11,830 nucleotides of DNA from Pseudomonadota bacterium. Lineage in GTDB: Bacteria; Pseudomonadota; Alphaproteobacteria; Caulobacterales; Caulobacteraceae. This document shows positions 6,131 through 11,830 of the stretch, piece after piece; the first letter of the stretch is position 1; each line of letters begins with the position of its first letter. Position numbers and translations under genes: made by a program. The notes below the pieces were generated by a model. It ran no database searches. It had not been told where the DNA came from and was given only the letters and a program-made list of their open reading frames with translations. The stretch covers positions 1 to 11,830 of the forward strand of contig JAEYQX010000230.1 of the NCBI GenBank assembly GCA_023409795.1, in the 5' to 3' direction.

Positions 6131-7242
6131 AGTTCCTTCCAGGTCTTGCCGGTTTCGCCCTGATAGTTGGTGGCGTGATAGACGCCGCGGGCGATGGCGC
6201 GGGCCAGGACATCAGCGGCGACATTGCCCAGCTGGGCCACCGCGACCTGGCGCATGGCCGGGTTGTCGATGACCTTCTTGCCCGTGGATAGGCAGAACAG
6301 GGTGTCGCCGTCAAAGGGCGCGTGGGCGGGGCGGATGGCGCGGGCCATGCCGTCCTGGGCCATGATGGCCAGGCGCTGGCACTCGACGCGGGTCAGGGCC
6401 ACGTCGGTGGCGATGCAGGCGATGGTCGTGTTCTCGCGCGGGCGAGGACTGAACTTGGCCAGGCCCCAGTCCTCGGCAGCGGCCGACAGGCCGGCAGTCC
6501 CCAGGCCGCCGAACTCATCGCCGATCTCGAACGGCGCAGCCCAGAAGCTCTTGCCGCCCGGGGCCACGACCGAGCCCACGCTGTTGACGCCGACGATGGC
6601 CCCCACGGTCCAGCCATTGTCCATGACGGCCGAGGCCGAGCCGATACCGCCCTTCAGCCCGCCCGCCTGGGCCCCGAAGCCCGCCCCGGCCGTGCCCAGG
6701 TCGAAACGGTCGCCGGCGGCTTCCAGCGCCTCGACCGCCAGGCGACGATAGGGCGGCTCCATGCCCCACTGCTTGTCGCCGCCATTGGCCAGGTCATAGA
6801 GGCAGGCACCGGGGACGATGGGCGAGGGGGGCACGCCGGGCGCGCCGCCCATGCCATAGCCACGCCCGCGCATCCCCATCCAGGCGGCGATGCCGTCACC
6901 GGCTGCCAGGCCATAGACGGACCCGCCCGACAGGACGATGGCGTCCACCTCCTGCACCAGGTTCTCGGGGCGCAGCACATCCGTTTCGCGCCCGGCGGGG
7001 CCGCCGCCACGCACGTCGACGGCGGCCACGGCAGGCTTTTCGGCCAGGATGACCGTGACCCCGGTGCGGACCTCGGCATCATGGGCCTGGCCCACCTTGA
7101 TGCCCTCGACATCGGTGATCAGGTTGCGCGGGCCGGTCTTGCCCATCTGGCGTGGGCCATTCGGCTGGGCGGCAGCCCCCGAGGCGGCAACCGAGGCGGC
7201 GCTGCCCATCAGGGCCGAGCCAAGCAGGGTTCTGCGGTTCAT
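6127..7242 (-). CDS. P1 family (S58, DmpA-like) peptidase with twin-arginine signal
   Basis: This 371-residue protein belongs to the self-processing N-terminal nucleophile family S58: L-aminopeptidase/D-esterase DmpA and beta-aminopeptidases. The N-terminus 'NRRTLLGS' plus a hydrophobic Ala/Ser run ending 'GAAAQ' looks like a Tat signal, which implies export already folded. 'LSGGSVYGL' (104-112) is a family hallmark. The autocleavage site is probably Asn271-Thr272 in 'ENTTIACIATD', which aligns with Gly249-Ser250 of DmpA and would give alpha (to 271) and beta (from Thr272) chains. 'DGMARAIRPAH' and 'FDGDTLFCLSTG' follow as in relatives. The substrate, L- or D-amino-terminal peptides or beta-peptides, cannot be read from sequence. 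AGGAAGGAGA seven bases before the ATG is a strong ribosome binding site, and the ATGA overlaps the ATPase stop. It is the last gene of the peptide importer operon, so it probably processes transported or related peptides. Confidence 0.92.
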   Translation of the reverse strand: MNRRTLLGSALMGSAASVAASGAAAQPNGPRQMGKTGPRNLITDVEGIKVGQAHDAEVRTGVTVILAEKPAVAAVDVRGGGPAGRETDVLRPENLVQEVDAIVLSGGSVYGLAAGDGIAAWMGMRGRGYGMGGAPGVPPSPIVPGACLYDLANGGDKQWGMEPPYRRLAVEALEAAGDRFDLGTAGAGFGAQAGGLKGGIGSASAVMDNGWTVGAIVGVNSVGSVVAPGGKSFWAAPFEIGDEFGGLGTAGLSAAAEDWGLAKFSPRPRENTTIACIATDVALTRVECQRLAIMAQDGMARAIRPAHAPFDGDTLFCLSTGKKVIDNPAMRQVAVAQLGNVAADVLARAIARGVYHATNYQGETGKTWKEL

Positions 7243-8867
7243 CGGACAGTCTCCTTCCTCGTGGTGCCAAGCGCACCGATATTGCGCGCCAGATCGGGCG
7301 TCGCCGCCAGCAATTTCTGCGTATAGGGATGCTTTGGCGCGGCAAAGACCTCGGCGGTATCGCCTGCCTCGACGATCCGGCCGGCCTGCATGACCAGCAG
7401 CCGGTCCGTCACGGCCCGCACGACGCCCAGGTCGTGGGTGACGAACAGATAGGCCAGGCCCAGTCGCTCCGACAGATCGGCCAGCAGGTCCAGGATCTGC
7501 GCCCGGATCGAGACATCCAGCGCCGAGACCGCCTCGTCCAGGCAGATGACCGCCGGGTCGGTGATCAGGGCGCGGGCAATGGCGATCCGCTGGCGCTGCC
7601 CGCCCGAGAACTCGTGCGGATAGCGGTCGGCGGCGCTGATGGACAGGCCCACCTGTTCCAGCATGGCCTCGACCTTTCGCCGGGCTTCGGCCTGGGTGGG
7701 GCGCGGGTCCAGGAGGTGGAAGTTCTCGGCCACCAGGTCGGCCACCTTCCAGCGCGGGTCAAAGCTGCCATAGGGGTCCTGGAAGACCACCTGGATGTCG
7801 CGGCGAATGGCCTTCAGCGCGGCACCGCGGGCGGCGGTGATGTCGCGCCCGCGCACCAGAACCCGCCCGGCATGGGGCGGCTCCAGCGCCAGGATGGCCC
7901 GCAGCAGGGTGGACTTGCCGCAGCCGCTCTCGCCGACCAGGCCCAGACTTTCGCCCGGCTGGATCGACAGGCTGACCTGGTCGACGGCGCGGAACGGGCG
8001 GGCGCGACCGAACAGCCGGCGCTGACCTGGATATTCCCGCACCAGGCCCTCGACCTGCAGGATCGGCCCGGCATCATGCTGCACCGTGGCCCTGCGCGCC
8101 GGGACATGGGTCGCATTGGCCAGCAGCCGCCGGGAATAGTCGTGCTCCATGCCGGTGAAGACGCGGTGGGTGCCGCCAGTCTCGACCAGTTCGCCATCCT
8201 TCATCACCGCCACGCGGTCGGCGCTCTCGGCCACCACGGCCAGGTCATGGGTGATCAGGATCATGCCCATGCCGTCCTCGCGCACCAGCCGCTTCAGCAG
8301 GTCCAGCACCTGGGCCTGGGTGGTGACGTCCAGGGCGGTGGTGGCCTCATCGGCGATCAGTAGCCGGGGCGTCAGGGCGATGGCGATGGCGATGGCTACC
8401 CGCTGGCGCTGGCAGCCGGACAGCTCATGCGGATAGCGGGTGAGCGGAAACTGGTCGGCAGGCAGGCCGACCCGCTCCAGCGTGGCCCTGGCCTGGTCAA
8501 GGGCCGCGCGGCGCGACAGTCCCCGGTGGTGGCGCAGGGGCTCGGCGACCTGGTCGCCTATGGTCATGACGGGATTGAGGGCCGTCATCGGCTCCTGGAA
8601 GATGATGCCGACCTGGGCCCCGCGCAGGGTCTGCAGGACCTGGTCGCTGGCCCCGGCGATCGGCTGGCCGTTCAGCAGGATCTGCCCCGTCACCGTCGTG
8701 CGCGGCGGGGTCAGGCCCAGGATGGCCATGGCCGTCATCGACTTGCCCGAGCCGCTCTCGCCGACCAGGCCCAGGATCTCGCCCTGGCCCACGCTCAGGC
8801 TGACGTCCTTCAGGATGGGCGTGCCGTCGATCGACAGGTTGAGGCCGCGGATGTCCAGGATGCCCAT
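7239..8867 (-). CDS. Dipeptide/oligopeptide ABC importer, fused double ATPase (DppD-DppF type)
   Basis: This 542-residue protein has two nucleotide-binding domains in one chain, as in GsiA and YejF. NBD1 (about 1-260) has Walker A GESGSGKS (36-43), Q-loop Gln91, an altered signature LSGCQ (149-153), Walker B 'LLIADEA' with Glu174, and switch His207. NBD2 (about 268-525) has GESGCGKS (312-319), Gln363, FSGGQ (420-424), Glu445 and His478, all standard. It powers the two permease subunits encoded just upstream. The ATG at 8867 follows the DppC stop by two bases, and family homology begins right there ('MGILDIRGLNLSI'). The same frame remains open further upstream, but that part is antisense-like shadow of the permease gene. 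A GGCGAT triple repeat (8376-8396) encodes an Ala-Ile run after the NBD1 signature without changing domain length. The Gly-to-Cys change in NBD1 may make the two ATP sites unequal. Confidence 0.93.
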   Translation of the reverse strand: MGILDIRGLNLSIDGTPILKDVSLSVGQGEILGLVGESGSGKSMTAMAILGLTPPRTTVTGQILLNGQPIAGASDQVLQTLRGAQVGIIFQEPMTALNPVMTIGDQVAEPLRHHRGLSRRAALDQARATLERVGLPADQFPLTRYPHELSGCQRQRVAIAIAIALTPRLLIADEATTALDVTTQAQVLDLLKRLVREDGMGMILITHDLAVVAESADRVAVMKDGELVETGGTHRVFTGMEHDYSRRLLANATHVPARRATVQHDAGPILQVEGLVREYPGQRRLFGRARPFRAVDQVSLSIQPGESLGLVGESGCGKSTLLRAILALEPPHAGRVLVRGRDITAARGAALKAIRRDIQVVFQDPYGSFDPRWKVADLVAENFHLLDPRPTQAEARRKVEAMLEQVGLSISAADRYPHEFSGGQRQRIAIARALITDPAVICLDEAVSALDVSIRAQILDLLADLSERLGLAYLFVTHDLGVVRAVTDRLLVMQAGRIVEAGDTAEVFAAPKHPYTQKLLAATPDLARNIGALGTTRKETVR

Positions 8868-8869
8868 GC

Positions 8870-9718
8870 TCAACGCTCCCGCCGCAGGCGCGGGTCGAAC
8901 AGGTCGCGCAGGCCATCGCCGGTCAGGCTGAGGCCCAGAACGGTCACGAAGATGGCCAGCCCCGGCATGATGGCCAGCCAGGGGGCAAAGGCGATCATGG
9001 TCTGGGCCTCGGCCAGCATCCGGCCCCAGCTGGGCATGGGCGGCTGGGCTCCAAGACCGACATAGGACAGGCCCGCCTCGGCCACGATGCCGACGGCAAA
9101 CTGGATCGCCGCCTGGACGACCAGCAGGCTCATCAGGTTGGGCAGGATGTGCTGGACGGAGATCAGGGCCCGGGACTTGCCCGCCGTCCGGGCGGCCAGG
9201 ACATAGTCGCGCGTCCACAGGCCCATGGCCGCGCCGCGCGCCACGCGGGTGAAGACCGGGATGTTGAAGATGCCGATGGCGATGATGGCATTGACCGCGC
9301 CGGGGCCCATGATGGCAGTGATCATGACGGCCAGCAGCAGGGCCGGGAAGGCAAAGACCAGGTCATTGGCCCGCATGACCAGGTCATCCAGCCAGCCGCC
9401 CCTGGCTGCGGCCAGCAGCCCCAGCGGCGTGCCGATGCCGGCCCCTATCCCGACGGCGATAAGGGCCACCGCGAGCGAGTTCTGGGCCCCCACCATGATC
9501 ATGGACAGGACGTCGCGGCCGAAGTGGTCTGTGCCCATCGGATGGCTGGCCGACGGCGCGGACAGCTTGGCGGCGATGTCCACGGCCTGGACCGGATAGG
9601 GCGTCCAGACAAAGGCCACCAGGGCCATCAGGATGATCAGGGCGCTGAGGCCAGCCCCGACCTTGAGCGACAGGGGCCAGGCGGCGTGGGGGCGCTCAGG
9701 CGCGATGATATCGGTCAT
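8870..9718 (-). CDS. Dipeptide/oligopeptide ABC importer permease, DppC/OppC type
   Basis: This 282-residue inner-membrane subunit pairs with the DppB-type partner. It has an N-terminal helix (about 20-38), a periplasmic segment with 'MGTDHFGRDV' (61-70) typical of the OppC N-terminal region, then about five further helices. The coupling (EAA) loop is at 171-194, with 'DYVLAARTAGKS' and 'HILPN' contacting the ATPases. 'AEAGLSYVGLG' (213-223) and the C-terminal 'GDGLRDLFDPRLRR' are standard for DppC. The ATG at 9718 overlaps the stop of the upstream gene in an ATGA, and the ATPase gene starts two bases after its own stop, so translation is probably coupled on both sides. Nothing is missing or broken. 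The transported peptide class cannot be told. Confidence 0.94.
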   Translation of the reverse strand: MTDIIAPERPHAAWPLSLKVGAGLSALIILMALVAFVWTPYPVQAVDIAAKLSAPSASHPMGTDHFGRDVLSMIMVGAQNSLAVALIAVGIGAGIGTPLGLLAAARGGWLDDLVMRANDLVFAFPALLLAVMITAIMGPGAVNAIIAIGIFNIPVFTRVARGAAMGLWTRDYVLAARTAGKSRALISVQHILPNLMSLLVVQAAIQFAVGIVAEAGLSYVGLGAQPPMPSWGRMLAEAQTMIAFAPWLAIMPGLAIFVTVLGLSLTGDGLRDLFDPRLRRER

Positions 9719-11830
9719 GAGCGACGCCCCCTCAGACGCGGATCAACCCACAGGTAGGCCAGGTCGATCAGGAAGCTGACCAGGACCACGGCAAAGACCA
9801 GGACCACCACCACGCTCTGCACCACGATCAGGTCGCGCTGGGTAATGGCCTGGAAGACCAGGCGACCCAGGCCCGGCAGGGAAAAGACGTTCTCGATGAT
9901 GATGCCGCCCGCCAGCAGGAAGGGGAACTGCAGCCCCAGTATGGTCAGGACCGGCACCCAGGCGTTGCGCAGGGCGTGTCGCCACAGGGCCTGGTTGACC
10001 GACAGGCCCTTGGCCCGGGCGGTGCGGATATAGTCCTCGTTCAGGGTGTCCAGCAGGGCGGTGCGAAGGACGCGGGCCAGGATGGCGGCCTGGGGCGCGG
10101 CCAGGGCAATGGCGGGCAGGATCAGCGCCTTGAAGGCCGGCCACAGGCCCGCGCCCCATCCGGGGAAGCCGCCCGCCGCGAACCAGCCCAGGCCGACCGA
10201 GAACATCAGGATCAACAGCATGGCGATCCAGAAGTTGGGCAGGGCCACCCCTACCTGGGTCAGGCCGATCAGGCCGGTATCCACCGCCGTGCCCCGGCGG
10301 CTGGCGGCCAGCACGCCAATGGGCACGGCCACCACCAGCGACAGCACCGTGGCCATGAGGGCAAGCGGGGCCGACACCGCCAGACGCTCGGCGATCAGGC
10401 CCCCGACCGGCACCTGATAGGTATAGCTGGTCCCGAAATGCCCGCTCAGCAGGTCGCCCAGCCAGGCCAGATAGCGCTCGGGCGCGGAGCCCTCCAGCCC
10501 CATCTGCTGGCGCAGGGCCGCGACGGCCTCCGGGCTGGCGTTCAGGCCCATCATATAGGCCGCAGGATCACCCGGAACGACCTGGAGCAGCAGGAAGATG
10601 ACGAGGGTGGCGGCCAGCAGGGTCAGGGCATGGCCGCCCAGCTTGCCCATGACCCAGGCGGGGCCGAACCGCGCGCTGACCAGGGCTACCAGCGCCACTG
10701 CGGCCACCAGGCTGATCCAGCCCCAGGGCAGGTCGGCTTTGGCCATCCCAGAGCCCTGCCGCTCGCCCCCCGCCATGCCTTCCCACGAGACGGCGGTGAC
10801 GTCATTGGCGGCAATGGGGGCGTTGATCCACAGTCCCTTCAGGTCTGCCTTCCAGATGCCGATGCGCGAGGACTGGAACAGGAAGACATTGACCGCATCG
10901 GTCGTGATCCGGCGCTGCAGGTCGCCCAGCAGGCGGGTGCGCGTGGCCTCGTCCGGGGCCGACTGGACCTGGGCCAGCAGGGCGTCGAAGGCCGGGCTGT
11001 CATAGCCGAAATAATAGTCCTTGCGGCCATAGATGTCGTAGTCCATCGGCTCGACGTGCTCGACGATGGTCAGGTCGAACTGGTGGCGCTTGAAGACCTG
11101 GTCCAGCCACTGGGCCCACTCCAGGTTCTCGATTCTGACGCGGATGCCTGCCTCGGCCAGCTGGCTGACCAGGACCTCGCCGCTGCGCCGGGCATAGGGG
11201 CGGGGCGGCAGGCGAAGCGTCACCGCGATCCCGTCGGGATAGCCTGCCTCGGCCAGCAGCTGCCGGGCCCGGGCCGGATCGTGCGGATAGGCGGCGGTCA
11301 GGTCGACATAGCCGTCCGCCTGGCGCGAGAAGTGGCTGCCGATCGGCTGGGCAAAGCCGAACATGGCCCCCTGGATCAGGCTTTGCCGGTCAATGGCGTG
11401 GGCGATGGCGCGGCGCACCCGCACGTCGTCGAAGGGGGCCTTGCGATTGTTGATGCCCAGGATGACCTTGCCCTCGGACGCGCCAATGACCACCCGCAGG
11501 CGCGGGTCATTGCGGAACTGGGCGACGTTCTCGGGGGCGGGATAGTTGGGGAAGGCGTCGACGTCGCCGGCGCTGACGGCGGCAAAGGCAGCGGTCGGGT
11601 CGCTGATGAAGCGAAAGACCACGGTGTCCATTCCTGGCGCGGTGCCCCAGTAGTCGTTGCGGCGCACCAGGGTCAGCTGGCTGCCTCTTTGCCAAGCCTG
11701 CAGGACATAGGGGCCGGTGCCAATGGGCGTCACGGCATTGGTCGCGGCGCTGGACGGAGCCACCATGACCGCATCGCCCCAGGCCAGCAGATAGGGCAGG
11801 TTGGCCACCGGCCGCGACAGGTGCAGGCGC
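9715..11830 (-). CDS. Peptide substrate-binding protein fused to DppB-type permease (5' end outside window)
   Basis: One uninterrupted frame of 704 visible residues joins two normally separate importer subunits. Residues 1-350 are the C-terminal portion of an SBP_bac_5 (DppA/OppA) binding protein: 'GTGPYVLQAW', 'NDYWG', 'DVRVRRAIAHAID' and 'ARQLLAEAGYPDG' are family marks. A flexible Gly-rich linker (351-370) follows, then a hydrophobic helix (371-389, from 'WISLVAAVALVALV'), then a complete DppB permease from about residue 394: first helix, 'QVVPGDPAA', coupling loop near 600-621 ('YIRTARAKGLS'), and 'GLGRL' at 653-657. The extra helix would cross from periplasm to cytoplasm, placing the DppB N-terminus on its normal side. 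The start and signal peptide lie upstream of the window. An internal ATG at 10778 or 10745 could in principle start a separate permease, but no stop separates the parts. Its stop overlaps the DppC start (ATGA). Confidence 0.92.
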   Translation of the reverse strand, partial: RLHLSRPVANLPYLLAWGDAVMVAPSSAATNAVTPIGTGPYVLQAWQRGSQLTLVRRNDYWGTAPGMDTVVFRFISDPTAAFAAVSAGDVDAFPNYPAPENVAQFRNDPRLRVVIGASEGKVILGINNRKAPFDDVRVRRAIAHAIDRQSLIQGAMFGFAQPIGSHFSRQADGYVDLTAAYPHDPARARQLLAEAGYPDGIAVTLRLPPRPYARRSGEVLVSQLAEAGIRVRIENLEWAQWLDQVFKRHQFDLTIVEHVEPMDYDIYGRKDYYFGYDSPAFDALLAQVQSAPDEATRTRLLGDLQRRITTDAVNVFLFQSSRIGIWKADLKGLWINAPIAANDVTAVSWEGMAGGERQGSGMAKADLPWGWISLVAAVALVALVSARFGPAWVMGKLGGHALTLLAATLVIFLLLQVVPGDPAAYMMGLNASPEAVAALRQQMGLEGSAPERYLAWLGDLLSGHFGTSYTYQVPVGGLIAERLAVSAPLALMATVLSLVVAVPIGVLAASRRGTAVDTGLIGLTQVGVALPNFWIAMLLILMFSVGLGWFAAGGFPGWGAGLWPAFKALILPAIALAAPQAAILARVLRTALLDTLNEDYIRTARAKGLSVNQALWRHALRNAWVPVLTILGLQFPFLLAGGIIIENVFSLPGLGRLVFQAITQRDLIVVQSVVVVLVFAVVLVSFLIDLAYLWVDPRLRGRRS

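Noticed and set aside
7152..8363. A 403-codon + strand open frame opposite the double ATPase
   Set aside because: Antisense of a conserved gene; the His, Gln, Asp and Gly rich translation matches nothing and has no upstream context.
8376..8396. GGCGAT tandem repeat in the ATPase gene as a slippage site
   Set aside because: Only three and a half copies, and the encoded segment has the usual length between signature and Walker B, so nothing suggests expansion.
8868..9218. Possible 117-residue N-terminal extension of the double ATPase
   Set aside because: It overlaps the DppC gene in another frame and reads as Arg/Pro/Gly shadow sequence. Family homology begins exactly at ATG 8867.

Overview
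This window looks like chromosomal DNA from a high-GC alphaproteobacterium of the Caulobacterales, probably Brevundimonas or a close relative. That call rests on the TonB-dependent receptor style, the high third-position GC and the types of genes present; no rRNA or species marker is in view. I see no tRNA, rRNA, CRISPR array, insertion sequence or phage gene. Genes are tightly packed and no gene-free stretch reaches 300 bases.

Left part (1-1371, + strand). The C-terminal barrel of a TonB-dependent outer-membrane receptor is followed by a promoter-like sequence, an 11-bp RNA hairpin and a small secreted four-cysteine protein that resembles the PraB family. A 10-bp stem hairpin lies between this gene and the convergent pair to its right. 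This part is visibly less GC-rich than the rest.

Middle left (1385-4985). On the - strand lies fpr (ferredoxin/flavodoxin-NADP+ reductase), followed by an overlapping AroQ/PchB-type chorismate mutase gene. Divergent from fpr is an exported dipeptidyl-peptidase IV (S9B) with a complete catalytic triad, which ends at a strong intrinsic terminator.

Middle right (4996-6130). A DUF2938 membrane protein on the - strand lacks its N-terminus; a likely out-of-frame remnant of that end lies just upstream. It abuts a + strand pair with overlapping ends: a bacterial low-affinity iron permease family protein and a SemiSWEET transporter.

Right half (6127-11830, - strand). A compact operon encodes a whole dipeptide/oligopeptide (Dpp/Opp) ABC importer in three reading frames. 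They are a substrate-binding protein fused to the DppB-type permease (its 5' end is outside the window), a DppC-type permease, and a DppD-DppF type double ATPase. A Tat-type exported S58 (DmpA/P1 family) peptidase follows. Junctions are 4-bp ATGA overlaps or a 2-bp gap, so the four products are probably made together. A plausible reading is peptide scavenging: the S9B and S58 peptidases trim peptides outside the cytoplasm and the importer takes up the products. The most unusual feature is the binding protein-permease fusion, where one extra membrane helix at the junction solves the topology problem of joining the two parts.
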